The notes: a model not told the origin generated them from the sequence alone. Counted from the first letter of the stretch, positions 1-9,489 are shown. The stretch is 64,000 bases of DNA from Caminibacter mediatlanticus TB-2 (GCF_005843985.1 NZ_CP040463.1:794001-858000); one strand, 5' to 3'. Numbers and translations: made by a program.

Positions 1-2
1 AA

Positions 3-1028
3 GAAGCATTTATGCTTATTTTTAAACCAGGATTTTCAACTGCTGAAAAAGTTACAAATGTATCAGGGCGTGGTGTTGGAATGGATGTAGTTAAGACAAA
101 TATTGAAAAATTAAATGGTATTATTGAAGTTGATTCAGTGCCAGGTAAAGGATCAACTTTTAAATTAAAAATTCCATTAACTCTTGCAATTATTCAAGCT
201 TTGCTTGTTGCAAGTCAAGAAGATTTGTTTGCAGTTCCTTTATCAAATGTTATTGAAACAGTAAGGATTGTAGAAGAAGATATTTATACAATTGAAGGAA
301 AGAGTGTATTAAAATTAAGAGATGAAGTTTTACCTCTTGTAAATATGGCTGATATTTTTGAGATTGAGAAGATACTTGAACCTGAAAAATATTTATATGT
401 AGTTATTTTAGGGCTTGGTGCTACAAAAATTGGTCTTATTGTAGATAGATTTATAGGACAAGAAGAGATAGTTATTAAATCTCTTGGAGAGTTTTTAAAA
501 GGACTTCCTGGAATTGCAGGTGCTACAATTAGAGGTGATGGTAGGGTTACATTAATTGTAGATGTTGCAAGTTTAATGAAATTAGCAAAAGAAACACACA
601 ATAAAAAACTTGTAACTGATTCATTAAATGAAGCTAAAAAGAAAAAAGAAAAACCGCAAGATTATAAAGTTTTAATTGTTGATGATTCAGCAATGGATAG
701 AAAGATAATGAGACAAGCAATCGAGCCTCTTGAAGTTACTATCTTAGAAGCAAAAGATGGAGTAGAAGCTTTAAATATTTTAAAACAAAATAATGATATT
801 GATGCAATGCTTATTGATATTGAAATGCCAAGAATGGATGGGTATACTCTTGCACAAGAGATTAGAAAATATAATAAATTTAGAAAACTACCTCTTATAG
901 CTGTTACAAGTAGGGCTACTAAGTCTGATAGAGTAAGAGGTGTTGAAGTTGGTATGAATGAATATATTACTAAACCATATACACAAGAATATTTACAAAA
1001 TGTTGTAAGAAGAAATTTAAAATTATAA
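3..1028 (+). CDS. cheA: Chemotaxis histidine kinase CheA with C-terminal receiver domain (5'-truncated by window edge)
   Basis: The reading frame is open from base 3, so the N-terminal HPt, P2 and dimerisation domains lie outside the window. Visible in order: the end of the HATPase domain with the G2 box (GRGVGMDVVK), a CheW-like coupling domain (about residues 50-200 of the visible part), and a receiver domain in the last ~125 residues with phospho-acceptor Asp in LIDIEMPRMDG and Lys in ITKPYT. CheA phosphorylates CheY in response to chemoreceptors at the polar array. A fused receiver (CheAY) is typical of Campylobacterota and is thought to act as a phosphate sink or competitor. It is followed 11 nt later by cheW. 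The ATG at 12 is internal and not the real start. Confidence 0.96.
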   Translation, partial: EAFMLIFKPGFSTAEKVTNVSGRGVGMDVVKTNIEKLNGIIEVDSVPGKGSTFKLKIPLTLAIIQALLVASQEDLFAVPLSNVIETVRIVEEDIYTIEGKSVLKLRDEVLPLVNMADIFEIEKILEPEKYLYVVILGLGATKIGLIVDRFIGQEEIVIKSLGEFLKGLPGIAGATIRGDGRVTLIVDVASLMKLAKETHNKKLVTDSLNEAKKKKEKPQDYKVLIVDDSAMDRKIMRQAIEPLEVTILEAKDGVEALNILKQNNDIDAMLIDIEMPRMDGYTLAQEIRKYNKFRKLPLIAVTSRATKSDRVRGVEVGMNEYITKPYTQEYLQNVVRRNLKL

Positions 1029-1039
1029 AGGAATAAAAA

Positions 1040-1552
1040 ATGGGACTTGGAGATATTGTAAAGCAACAACAAAAATCATTGACTGAACCTGAGAAAAAAT
1101 TAGAAGAAATAGTTCAACTTGTTGGGTTTGTAGTAGGAGAGGAAGAATTTGCAGTTCCAATTTTATCTATTCAAGAAATAATTAAACCAATTGAGTGGAC
1201 AAGAGTGCCATTTGTACCAGATTATGTATTAGGAGTATTTAATTTAAGAGGAAATGTTTTACCTTTAATTGATTTAAGAAAAAAATTTAAATCTTCAAGT
1301 AATGATGAAATAGATGAAAATACAAGATTTATTGTTATGAAAATAAAAGGGGAAGATGTTGCCTTTGTAATTGATAGATTAACATCTGCTATAAGAATAG
1401 AAAAAAGTAATATTTTGCCTCCTCCTGATACATATAGTAATGAAGAAGATATTATTGAAGGAGTAGGAAGACTTCCAGATGGAAGGATTATTACAATTTT
1501 AAAAGTAGATAATTTAATAAAAAGAGAAGAAATAGTTCCTAATAAAGACTAA
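1040..1552 (+). CDS. cheW: Chemotaxis coupling protein CheW
   Basis: A 170-residue protein that is a single CheW domain: VGFVVGEEEFAVPI near the start, then the hallmark NLRGNVLPLIDLR stretch, then GEDVAFVIDRL. CheW is the cytoplasmic adaptor linking CheA to chemoreceptors. It starts 11 nt after cheA behind a Shine-Dalgarno (aaaggaat), so the two are co-transcribed. It is about 15 residues longer at the N terminus than minimal CheW proteins. Its stop overlaps the stop of convergent speA by 4 nt. Confidence 0.96.
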   Translation: MGLGDIVKQQQKSLTEPEKKLEEIVQLVGFVVGEEEFAVPILSIQEIIKPIEWTRVPFVPDYVLGVFNLRGNVLPLIDLRKKFKSSSNDEIDENTRFIVMKIKGEDVAFVIDRLTSAIRIEKSNILPPPDTYSNEEDIIEGVGRLPDGRIITILKVDNLIKREEIVPNKD

Positions 1553-3375
1553 TCATTTTTTAGATAAATCATATCATTAAGTAATAAAAATAGTTCACCT
1601 AAAATCTCTTTTCTTTCTTCTTCATCATTAATAATTTCAAGTTTGTTTTTAAGAAGTCTTTCAATTTCATCAATATCATAGTCTAAATCAATTAGAATTT
1701 CTCTAATTTTTTGAGTTGGTTCTAAAAATTCTATTTCATAATTGCCTTCTATATCAAAGTTGATAATAGCTTCATTTGTGTAGCTAAAAAGATTGTGTTT
1801 CATTCCAAGAATTTCTTGATAAGCCCCAACTAAAAAGAATCCTAAATAATAATCCTCTTTTTCTAAATCTACATCGTGAAGATATAGAGGATACTCTTTA
1901 CTAAATGGTATTTCTCCATCGCTATCACAAGTTATATCCCAAATAGTGGCACTTCTTGTAGGAGTTATGTTTAATTTTGTAAGAGGCATTATCGGAAATC
2001 TTTGTCCAAGTCCCCAAAAGTCAGGAAGACTTTGAAAAATTGAAAAGTTTGCAAGATATTTTTCTTGAATTTTTTCATTAATAGATTTTAAGTCTTTATT
2101 TTTAAATCCTTTTAAAGTAGCATAAGTTATTGCTTTTTTTATCATCAAATTTACTAAAATTTCACTATTACTTCTATCAATTAAATCTATTATTCCTAAA
2201 TCAAATAGTGTTAGTAAACTCTCAAAATGGTCGAGTGCATCGTGGAAATATTCAATATAATTGTTTTCATTAATAGTTTTATATAAATCGTATAATTCTT
2301 CTACTAAATCAGGGTTTTTATCTTTAAGTTTTAAATTTTTTTCATGATATTCTTGCGAGAAAAGTTCAATTACAGGTGCTATTAAAATAGTAGAAGGTGA
2401 AGCAATAAATCTTCCACTCTCAGTAAAAATATCAGGCATTGGAACCTCTTTTTTTTGAGAGATTTCTTTTAGAAGGTATACTACATCATTACTAAACTCT
2501 TCAATTGAGTAGTTTTTGTCTCTTTTTTCTTCCCATTGAGAATATTCAATAGCTAAACCTCCACCAATATTAATTGCACTAAGATTTTTTGCCCCCATTT
2601 TTCTAAGGTCTGCATAAATATTTCCAGATTCTCTAATAGCTTTTTTTAAGGGTGAGATATCATTTATTTGACTTCCTATATGAAAATGAATCATTTTTAA
2701 TTTATCAAGCATTTTTTCCTTTTTTAATATATCAATTGCTTCAATTATTTCCGTAGAACTAAGCCCAAATTTACTCTCAATTCCGCCAGATTTGGCCCAA
2801 ATTCCAACTCCACTTGTATGAAGTCTAATTCTAATTCCAATATTTACAGGTATTTTTTCATACTCTTTGCTAACTTCTATAATTGAATTTAATTCATTTA
2901 ATCCTTCAATTGTGATAGTTACATCATATCCCATAAAACCTGCAATAAATGCAAGTCTTATCATATCTTTGTCTTTAAAACCATTAATTGTAATTGGAGC
3001 ATTTTTATTATTATAAGCCATTGCTAAGATAAGCTCAGCTTTACTTCCAGCTTCAAGACCATAGTTGAACTTATTAGCTATTTTTATTAATGGCTTTACA
3101 AATGTTGGGAATTGATTAACTTTAAGAGGGAAAACAGCGTGAAACTTACCTTTATAATTAAATTCTTTTATAGCTTTATTAAATGCTGAGTATAAAGAGT
3201 TTATTTGTTTTCTAATTAAGTGTGGAAATCTAAGTAAAATTGGTCCTTGAAAACCTCTCTCTTCAATCTCTTTTATAATATCAATTAAAGCTGGTTGATT
3301 TCCAAAATTTACTTTTAATTTTCCATTTTCTATAAAAAAATTATTACCTCCCCAAATATCAATTCCGTAATTCAT
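1549..3375 (-). CDS. speA: Biosynthetic arginine decarboxylase
   Basis: A 608-residue PLP enzyme converting arginine to agmatine and CO2, the first step of polyamine synthesis through agmatine. The N-terminal alanine-racemase-fold barrel carries the PLP lysine in AVFPLKVNQ, followed by GLEAGSKAEL, the phosphate-binding glycine run INIGGGLAIEY and ESGRFIASPS. The C-terminal part contains the CDSDGEIP motif typical of SpeA rather than LysA. Length is close to the family norm (about 610-650). It lies 9 nt downstream of hisS and is probably co-transcribed. Long-chain and branched polyamines are important in thermophiles, which fits the inferred lifestyle. Confidence 0.95.
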   Translation of the reverse strand: MNYGIDIWGGNNFFIENGKLKVNFGNQPALIDIIKEIEERGFQGPILLRFPHLIRKQINSLYSAFNKAIKEFNYKGKFHAVFPLKVNQFPTFVKPLIKIANKFNYGLEAGSKAELILAMAYNNKNAPITINGFKDKDMIRLAFIAGFMGYDVTITIEGLNELNSIIEVSKEYEKIPVNIGIRIRLHTSGVGIWAKSGGIESKFGLSSTEIIEAIDILKKEKMLDKLKMIHFHIGSQINDISPLKKAIRESGNIYADLRKMGAKNLSAINIGGGLAIEYSQWEEKRDKNYSIEEFSNDVVYLLKEISQKKEVPMPDIFTESGRFIASPSTILIAPVIELFSQEYHEKNLKLKDKNPDLVEELYDLYKTINENNYIEYFHDALDHFESLLTLFDLGIIDLIDRSNSEILVNLMIKKAITYATLKGFKNKDLKSINEKIQEKYLANFSIFQSLPDFWGLGQRFPIMPLTKLNITPTRSATIWDITCDSDGEIPFSKEYPLYLHDVDLEKEDYYLGFFLVGAYQEILGMKHNLFSYTNEAIINFDIEGNYEIEFLEPTQKIREILIDLDYDIDEIERLLKNKLEIINDEEERKEILGELFLLLNDMIYLKND

Positions 3376-3384
3376 ATTAAGCCT

Positions 3385-4545
3385 TTATAACTCTTTTTCA
3401 AAAAATGTATTATTTTTAAGTTCATCTTCTCCCACAATTAAAGCTTTTTTATACATACCTTTATCAGCTGCTTTTAGGTGTGCTTTTAGAGATTTTGGTT
3501 TTACTTCTACAAATATTTTTTTGTTTTTTCTTAATTTTTTAGCTTCTTTTTGAATATAAGGAATTGCTTCTTCTATCATTGCCCCCATATAAATTCCTTC
3601 TCTTTTATCTTCTATTTTAACTAAATCTAAAATTCTCTCAACTCCAATTGCAAACCCAACCCCAGCAGTTGGTTTTCCTCCTAAGAATTCTACTAATTTA
3701 TCGTATCTTCCACCACCAGCAATTGCACTTTGAGAGCCAATTTCATTTGAGATAAATTCAAAAGTAGTTTTTGTATAATAATCAAGCCCTCTTACTAAAT
3801 GTTTATCGACTTCATAGTTTATTTCTAAATTTTTAAGACCACTTTTTAATTTTTCAAAATCGCTTTGACATTGTTGACATAAATTATCAGTAATTTTTGG
3901 AGCATCTTTTAAGATAGCTTGGCAGGTTTGATTTTTACAATCAAGTGTTCTTATTGGGTTTTGATTTATTCTTCTTTGACAATCTTCACATAAATTTTCT
4001 TTATGTTGATTTAAAAATTTGACTAACTTTTCTTTATAATTTGGCATACATTTTTCACATCCAAGAGAGTTTATTTTTAATGTATAGTTTATATTAAGTT
4101 TATCAAATATTTCACTTGCAAGGGAGATTATATTGATATCTTCATATACACTCTCTTCTCCAAAACTCTCAATTCCAAACTGATGAAACTCTCTAAATCT
4201 CCCTTTTTGAGGTCTTTCATATCTAAACATAGGGCCAAAATACCAAAATCTTTTAGGAATTCCAGCTTTATCAAATTTATGCTCTATAAAACTTCTAACA
4301 ACACCAGCAGTTCCTTCTGGTCTAAGACAGACATCATTACCACCTTTATCAATAAATTCATACATCTCTTTATTTACTATATCGCTACTTTCTCCAACAC
4401 TTCTTTTAAAAAGTTTGGTTTCTTCTAAAATTGGTGTTTCTATATAACTATATCCATAATTTTCTGCTACTTCCCTTGCTGTATCAAAAATTTTTAAAAA
4501 TCTTTTATCTAAAATATCTTTCATACCTCTTAGAGCTTTAATCAT
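3385..4545 (-). CDS. hisS: Histidine--tRNA ligase
   Basis: Class II aminoacyl-tRNA synthetase, 386 residues. Motif 1 lies near ETPILEETKLFKRSVGE, motif 2 is FRYERPQKGRFREFHQFG, the histidine-A signature is LVRGLDYYTKT and motif 3 is GVGFAIGVERIL. A cysteine-rich insertion (GCEKC, LCEDC, LDCKNQTC, CQQC) follows the bacterial pattern. At about 420 residues the family norm is longer: the C-terminal anticodon-binding domain stops soon after ALIVGEDELKNN, so it looks shortened. The protein attaches histidine to tRNA-His in the cytosol. It is first of a pair with speA. Confidence 0.96.
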   Translation of the reverse strand: MIKALRGMKDILDKRFLKIFDTAREVAENYGYSYIETPILEETKLFKRSVGESSDIVNKEMYEFIDKGGNDVCLRPEGTAGVVRSFIEHKFDKAGIPKRFWYFGPMFRYERPQKGRFREFHQFGIESFGEESVYEDINIISLASEIFDKLNINYTLKINSLGCEKCMPNYKEKLVKFLNQHKENLCEDCQRRINQNPIRTLDCKNQTCQAILKDAPKITDNLCQQCQSDFEKLKSGLKNLEINYEVDKHLVRGLDYYTKTTFEFISNEIGSQSAIAGGGRYDKLVEFLGGKPTAGVGFAIGVERILDLVKIEDKREGIYMGAMIEEAIPYIQKEAKKLRKNKKIFVEVKPKSLKAHLKAADKGMYKKALIVGEDELKNNTFFEKEL

Positions 4546-4572
4546 AAATAAGCCTTTTTTATGAAATTTTAT

Positions 4573-5382
4573 CTAAAATTTAACATTTAATGAGGTAGTT
4601 AGGTTGAATCTTGGTGAATAATGATGTTCTTTTGAAGAGAGTATATAAGGTGTTATATCTAAATAGATATACCTTTTATTAAATAGTATATGTCTATACG
4701 TAAAAAATAATTTATGATAATAAATAAATGGGTCATGTTTTCTATCACCACCAAAGGTATAACCATATATTCTAATAAATTTATATAAATCAGAAGAGTA
4801 GTAAACACCAAAGCTATAAAATATATTATTTTTTTGAGTTGAATTATATGTTTTTGAAGCTTGAAATTCTAAATTACTAATATTTATAAATCTTTTTAAA
4901 GTTATAGTAGAAATTTCTTTATATTCTGTAAAAGTAGTGTAGTAATAGATAGTTTCGTTAAAATAAAAATCTCTTAAAAAAGTTAATGAATTGTATGTAA
5001 AAGAGGCTTTTAAGGTTATTGTAGGTAGTTTTTTATAAAGTTGTAAAATAGGTAGTAATTTAAATTTATATATTCTTGTTTTTTTAGTAGTTGATGAAGA
5101 TTTTTTACCTTCAATGCTTGGGAAGAAAACTTTAATATTTAAGTTTGAAGAAAATGTTTTAGTATCTGTATCATATTTAATTGAAAATTTAAACATATTT
5201 TCTTTTGGCTCAGCTTGAAGATAGGATGGTAATACAGCATTTATTTTATCAATTAGCCATTTTCTAAAAATAATTTCTTCTGTAATGACTTTGTTTTTTT
5301 TGATTTTTTCTTTCTTTTTAAGAACAATTATATTTGAAGCAAAAAGAATTGATGTTAAAATTAGCAAAATTATTTTTTTCAT
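4573..5382 (-). CDS. Putative outer-membrane beta-barrel protein, function unknown
   Basis: A 269-residue protein with a typical signal peptide (MKKIILLILTSILFASN). After a short charged segment the rest alternates polar and aromatic residues with many Tyr/Phe/Thr, as in transmembrane beta strands, and the chain ends in Phe (TSLNVKF), the usual last residue of outer-membrane barrels. I see no named domain. It sits 27 nt upstream of hisS on the same strand and is divergent from the ymdB-like gene. The outer-membrane assignment is inference from composition; a secreted soluble beta protein is the alternative. Confidence 0.6.
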   Translation of the reverse strand: MKKIILLILTSILFASNIIVLKKKEKIKKNKVITEEIIFRKWLIDKINAVLPSYLQAEPKENMFKFSIKYDTDTKTFSSNLNIKVFFPSIEGKKSSSTTKKTRIYKFKLLPILQLYKKLPTITLKASFTYNSLTFLRDFYFNETIYYYTTFTEYKEISTITLKRFINISNLEFQASKTYNSTQKNNIFYSFGVYYSSDLYKFIRIYGYTFGGDRKHDPFIYYHKLFFTYRHILFNKRYIYLDITPYILSSKEHHYSPRFNLTTSLNVKF

Positions 5383-5407
5383 TCAAAAATTATATCAAAG
5401 GTTTTTT

Positions 5408-6181
5408 ATGAATATATTGTTTATTGGAGATATTGTTGGAAAACCAGGTAGAAAAATAGTAAAAAAATTTCTTCCAAAATTAAAAGAAGAATATAATATT
5501 GATTATGTAATAGCTAATTATGAGAATATTGCTCATGGATTTGGTGTTACAGAAAAAACATATAATGAATTAAAAAATGCAGGTGTAGATATTTTTACAG
5601 GAGGTAATCATACTTTTGATAGAAAAAAAGAAGCAATTCCACTTTTGGAAGCAAAAAAGATATTAAGGCCTTTAAATTACTTTGAAGCACCAGGGGATTG
5701 GTATTATGAAGATGATAATATAATTGTAATTAGTGCTATGGGAATATTTTCTATGCCATATGGTAAAAATCCTTTTATTGAGCTTAAAAATTTTGTAGAA
5801 AATAAAGAAAAATTTATTTTTATAGATTTTCACGCCGAAGCTACTGCTGAAAAAAAAGCTTTATTTCATTTATTAAAAGGAAAAGTAGGAGCAATTGTTG
5901 GTACTCATACACATATAGGGACTGATGATTTAGAAATAGAAGATGGGACTTGTTATTTAACAGATATAGGAATTACTGGATGTAAAGATAATGTTATTGG
6001 AATGAAAATAGATGGTCCTATTGATAGTATGCTTACAGGAATAAAACAGCATTTTGATGTGCCAGATAAATGTAAAAGTATTATGCAGTGTTTAATTATT
6101 AATGCTGATGGTCTTAAATCAAAGAAGGCATTTAAGCTTAAAATTATTGATGATAAAATTTTAAAAACACAGGAAGTGTAA
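5408..6181 (+). CDS. YmdB-family metallophosphoesterase
   Basis: A 257-residue calcineurin-like phosphoesterase of the TIGR00282/YmdB family. The N terminus MNILFIGDIVGKPGR matches the family signature; ANYENIAHGFGVT, TGGNHTFDRK, FIDFHAEATAEK and GTHTHIGTDD supply the metal-binding Asp, Asn, Glu and His residues. Family members hydrolyse 2',3'- or 3',5'-cyclic nucleotides; the substrate here is unknown. I chose the ATG at 5408 because it follows aaagg at a good distance and starts exactly at the conserved N terminus. An in-frame ATG at 5285 would add 41 residues antisense to the neighbouring gene. The stop overlaps the next start (taatg). Confidence 0.9.
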   Translation: MNILFIGDIVGKPGRKIVKKFLPKLKEEYNIDYVIANYENIAHGFGVTEKTYNELKNAGVDIFTGGNHTFDRKKEAIPLLEAKKILRPLNYFEAPGDWYYEDDNIIVISAMGIFSMPYGKNPFIELKNFVENKEKFIFIDFHAEATAEKKALFHLLKGKVGAIVGTHTHIGTDDLEIEDGTCYLTDIGITGCKDNVIGMKIDGPIDSMLTGIKQHFDVPDKCKSIMQCLIINADGLKSKKAFKLKIIDDKILKTQEV

Positions 6182-6804
6182 TGGAATTTAGCAACTCATA
6201 TGAACTTTTAATATTACTTAGAGAAAAAAATTTATTAAAAAACTCACCAAAATATTGGTGGCCAAATGTAGGTTCTTTTGAAGTAGTAGTTGGAGCTATT
6301 TTAACTCAAAATACAAAATGGGAAAATGTTCAAAAAGCACTAAATAAATGGAAAATTGAAAATGGAGAATTAAGAGTTGAAGTAGTAGCAAGTTTTGATG
6401 TTTCATATTTAGCTGAGATTATCAAGCCAGTAGGATTTTATAATCAAAAAGCAAAAAGATTAATAGCATTATCAAGAAATATTTTAAGAGATTTTGGAAA
6501 TTTTGAGAGTTTTAGTGAAAATGTTGATAGAGAATGGCTTTTAAATCAAAAAGGGATAGGTTTTGAAACAGCTGATAGTATATTATGTTATGCTTGTTTT
6601 AGAGAAGTGATGGTCGTTGATGCATATACAAAAAGATTGTTAAAAAAATCAGGGTATGAATTTGAGAGTTATGATGAGATGAAAGAGTGGTGTGAGAGAG
6701 GTATTTTAGAAAATTGGGATAAAATTAAAAGCTTTTATGAAGATGATTTAAATTTATGTTTTGCAAGGTTTCACGGAAAAATAGTAGAGTTTATGAAAAA
6801 ATGA
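6181..6804 (+). CDS. MagIII-type DNA glycosylase (endonuclease III superfamily)
   Basis: A 207-residue HhH-GPD protein close to Helicobacter pylori MagIII, a 3-methyladenine DNA glycosylase. Recognisable blocks are KNSPKYWWPN, GAILTQNTKWENV, GFYNQKAKRLI, the helix-hairpin-helix LNQKGIGFETADSILCYA and the catalytic-Asp segment VMVVDAYTKR. The C terminus has no iron-sulfur cysteines, as in MagIII. It removes alkylated bases in base-excision repair. The segment KWKIENGELRVE is encoded by a short repeat-like DNA stretch (see findings) and sits where homologues differ. It is coupled to ymdB (1-nt overlap) and to the next gene (4-nt overlap). Confidence 0.9.
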   Translation: MEFSNSYELLILLREKNLLKNSPKYWWPNVGSFEVVVGAILTQNTKWENVQKALNKWKIENGELRVEVVASFDVSYLAEIIKPVGFYNQKAKRLIALSRNILRDFGNFESFSENVDREWLLNQKGIGFETADSILCYACFREVMVVDAYTKRLLKKSGYEFESYDEMKEWCERGILENWDKIKSFYEDDLNLCFARFHGKIVEFMKK

Positions 6805-7313
6805 AAGTAAAAATTATAAGGAAAAATATAAAACATATGTATATAGAAAATAAAGGTGATTATATTGAAGTTAGATGCAATAAATATTTAAGTGATGAAG
6901 AGATATATAAATTTTTAGATAAAATTAAAGATAAATTTCAAAAAATTGAAAAAAAAGAATTGGTTTTTGGAAAAGAAGGTAAAATTACTCAAAAAGATTA
7001 TGAAAAATTAAAAGAAATAATTAATTTTTTGATAAATAAATATTCAAAAAAAATGAATCTTTATCCTTCAAAAATTTCTTTTAGAGAGAAAAACACTTCT
7101 TGGGGAAGTTGTACTTATAAAAATCATATTATATTTAATCTTAAATTAGTTAGTTTGCCAGTAGAATTAATTGAATATGTTGTTGTTCATGAATTAGCAC
7201 ATATAAAAGAGAAAAATCATTCAAAAAAATTTTGGAAAATAGTTGAAAAATATTTGCCAGATTATAAAGATAAAATTAAAAAAATAAGAAAAATTGAAAA
7301 GGTAATACGTTGA
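6801..7313 (+). CDS. YgjP-like (DUF45) zinc metallopeptidase domain protein
   Basis: A 170-residue protein of the YgjP/WLM-like family. The conserved SWGSCTYKNHIIFN block is followed by the zinc motif VHELAHIKEKNHSKKFW, i.e. HExxH plus a downstream His. These small cytoplasmic proteins are gluzincin-like putative metallopeptidases; the substrate is not known. The start at 6801 (ATGA overlap with the glycosylase stop) is preferred over the in-frame ATG at 6756 because the family begins near MKVKIIRKN. It has an unusually high lysine content. It is third in a coupled four-gene run. Confidence 0.88.
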   Translation: MKVKIIRKNIKHMYIENKGDYIEVRCNKYLSDEEIYKFLDKIKDKFQKIEKKELVFGKEGKITQKDYEKLKEIINFLINKYSKKMNLYPSKISFREKNTSWGSCTYKNHIIFNLKLVSLPVELIEYVVVHELAHIKEKNHSKKFWKIVEKYLPDYKDKIKKIRKIEKVIR

Positions 7314-8557
7314 AAGAGATATATACTTTAATTATTTTTAGTATTTTAGTGGGTTTAATTTTTATTCTTTGGATAATAGAAAAAAGAAAAAATAAAATAT
7401 TGCAAAATCAATTAAATTATCTTAAAGAAGAAAATAATTTTTTAAAAATAAATTTAGAAGATAAAAAAAATGAATTGAGTAACATCCAAAAAAGATATGA
7501 TGAATTGATGCAAGAATATATTATTTTAAATAGTGATTTTTCAGCTCTTTCTTCAAAATTTCAAGAAAAAGAGAAGTTTTATAAAGAATTAGTAGAAAAT
7601 AAAGAGAAGTTAAAAAATGAATTTGAGGTATTAGCAAATTCTATTTTTGATAAGTTTTCAATAAAAAATGAAGAAAATATTTCTAAAATTTTAGACCCAA
7701 TATCTAAACAAGTAAAAGATTTTGAAGAGAAAATTATTTATTTGAAAGAAAAAGATATTGAGCTGATGAATGAACTTAAAAATTTAAAAGAATTAAATTA
7801 TAAACTCTCAGTTGAAGCAGAGAATTTAACAAAGGCATTAAAAGGAGATAAGAAAATTCAAGGGATTTGGGGTGAGATGATACTTGAAAGAGTTCTTGAA
7901 ATGAGTGGACTTAGAAAAGATAAAGAATTTATAAAAGAGAAGAGTTTGATTTGTAATGGTGAAGTTTTCAGACCAGACGTAATAGTTAAACTTCCAAATA
8001 ATAGATACATAATTATTGATGCTAAAACTTCATTAAATGTATATAGTGAATATATTAAAACAGAAGATAAAAGTTATTTAAAAGAGCATATTAAAGCTAT
8101 AAAAAATCATATTGATAAATTAGCAAGTAAAAATTATGAAAATCTTGATGGAATTAATACACTTGATTTTATTTTTATGTTTATACCAATTGAAAATGCT
8201 TTAAAGGTGGCGTTAGAGTATGATTCAACTTTGTATGAATATGCTTTTAAAAAAAGGGTTATTTTAACTACTCCTTCAACGCTTTTAGTGTCTCTTAGAA
8301 GTATAGAGGCTATTTGGAGGTTTGAGAGACAAAATGAGAATATAAAAGAGGTTATAAAATTAGCTGATAATATCTATAATAAAATGAGACTATTTTTAGA
8401 AGATTTTGAAAAGATTGATAGGTCTATTGAATATACCAAAAAATACTATTTAAATGCGAAGAATAAACTTATAAGTGGAAGAGGCAATTTAATAGATTTA
8501 CTTGAAAATATGAAAGAAAAAGCAGGAATTAAACCAAAAAAAGAATTAAGAGAGTAA
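7310..8557 (+). CDS. rmuC: RmuC-family DNA recombination protein
   Basis: A 415-residue protein with an N-terminal membrane helix (about residues 4-24), a long coiled coil (to ~residue 175) and the RmuC nuclease-like core: KGDKKIQGIWGEMILERVLE, FRPDVIVKLPN, IIIDAKTSLNVY, FIFMFIPIENAL and TPSTLLVSLR. RmuC limits DNA inversions/rearrangements at short inverted repeats. The start is a TTG overlapping the previous stop (ttga); no ATG fits. Its 3' end overlaps the convergent permease gene by 12 nt. Confidence 0.93.
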   Translation: MKEIYTLIIFSILVGLIFILWIIEKRKNKILQNQLNYLKEENNFLKINLEDKKNELSNIQKRYDELMQEYIILNSDFSALSSKFQEKEKFYKELVENKEKLKNEFEVLANSIFDKFSIKNEENISKILDPISKQVKDFEEKIIYLKEKDIELMNELKNLKELNYKLSVEAENLTKALKGDKKIQGIWGEMILERVLEMSGLRKDKEFIKEKSLICNGEVFRPDVIVKLPNNRYIIIDAKTSLNVYSEYIKTEDKSYLKEHIKAIKNHIDKLASKNYENLDGINTLDFIFMFIPIENALKVALEYDSTLYEYAFKKRVILTTPSTLLVSLRSIEAIWRFERQNENIKEVIKLADNIYNKMRLFLEDFEKIDRSIEYTKKYYLNAKNKLISGRGNLIDLLENMKEKAGIKPKKELRE

Positions 8558-9487
8558 CTTAGCCCATTTTTGAGTTTTATTTGAATATTGAAGTGCAAGT
8601 TTTAAGCTAAGTGTTAGTGGTACTGCAAAAAAAGTTCCAACAATTCCAAAAATATATCCCCAAAAAATTAATGAAAAGAAAATAACAGCAGGTGAGAGAT
8701 TTAATCCATTTCCCATAATTTTAGGTTCTAAAATATTAGAAATTGAAATATTTATTATTACATAAAAAATAGAAACATAAATTGCACTCTCTATTCCATA
8801 GTTAATTAAAGCTAAGAAAATCCCAGGAATTGCAGCAATTATTGAACCAACTACTGGTATAAAATTTAGTATAAACGCTAAAAATCCTAAAAGAAATGCA
8901 TAATCTATTTTAAATGAATAAACCATAATTCCTACACATATTCCTGTAAGTAAGCTTGTAAAAAATTTTATTACAAAATATTTTTGGACAGATTTATAAA
9001 ATTCGATAAAAATTTTAGGATTATTAGATAATAAATTTATCTTTTGATGAAAGATATTACTCTCAAATAATAAAAAACTAACTCCAATAACTACAATTAT
9101 AAAACCACTAACTATGCTTCCAGCTTTTCCAAGAAACTTTTGAATGAAAGGAATAATATTAATATCTTGAAAATTAAAATTGATTTTTTCTAAGGAATCT
9201 TTATATTGAATTATTAAATTGTGAAGTTTGCTTTCATAGATAGGGTAGTTTTTTATAAATTCATCAAGTGAAGTTTTTATTAAAATAGAAATAATTAAAA
9301 AAATTAATAAAAAACTACTAATTGTTAAAGTATATGAAATAATAGAAGGCAAACCTTTATTTTCAAAAAACTTAAAAATAGGTATTAGCAAAAATGATAA
9401 AAAAATTGAAAGTATTAAATAAATTAAAATAGGAGATAAAAATTTAAGTCCGAAAATAATTATAAAAATTGAAGCTAAATAAAGCAT
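8546..9487 (-). CDS. AI-2E/PerM-family transporter
   Basis: A 313-residue integral membrane protein with about seven to eight hydrophobic helices and the AI-2E permease C-terminal signature (LEPKIMGNGLNLSPAVIF, then GTFFAVPLTLSLK). Family members range from autoinducer-2 exporters to Na+/H+ antiporters, so the substrate cannot be assigned. It lies 8 nt below the DUF505 stop on the same strand. Its Shine-Dalgarno (aaggg) falls inside the 3' arm of a hairpin at 9490-9512, which may limit translation. Confidence 0.88.
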   Translation of the reverse strand: MLYLASIFIIIFGLKFLSPILIYLILSIFLSFLLIPIFKFFENKGLPSIISYTLTISSFLLIFLIISILIKTSLDEFIKNYPIYESKLHNLIIQYKDSLEKINFNFQDINIIPFIQKFLGKAGSIVSGFIIVVIGVSFLLFESNIFHQKINLLSNNPKIFIEFYKSVQKYFVIKFFTSLLTGICVGIMVYSFKIDYAFLLGFLAFILNFIPVVGSIIAAIPGIFLALINYGIESAIYVSIFYVIINISISNILEPKIMGNGLNLSPAVIFFSLIFWGYIFGIVGTFFAVPLTLSLKLALQYSNKTQKWAKLLS

Positions 9488-9489
9488 AA

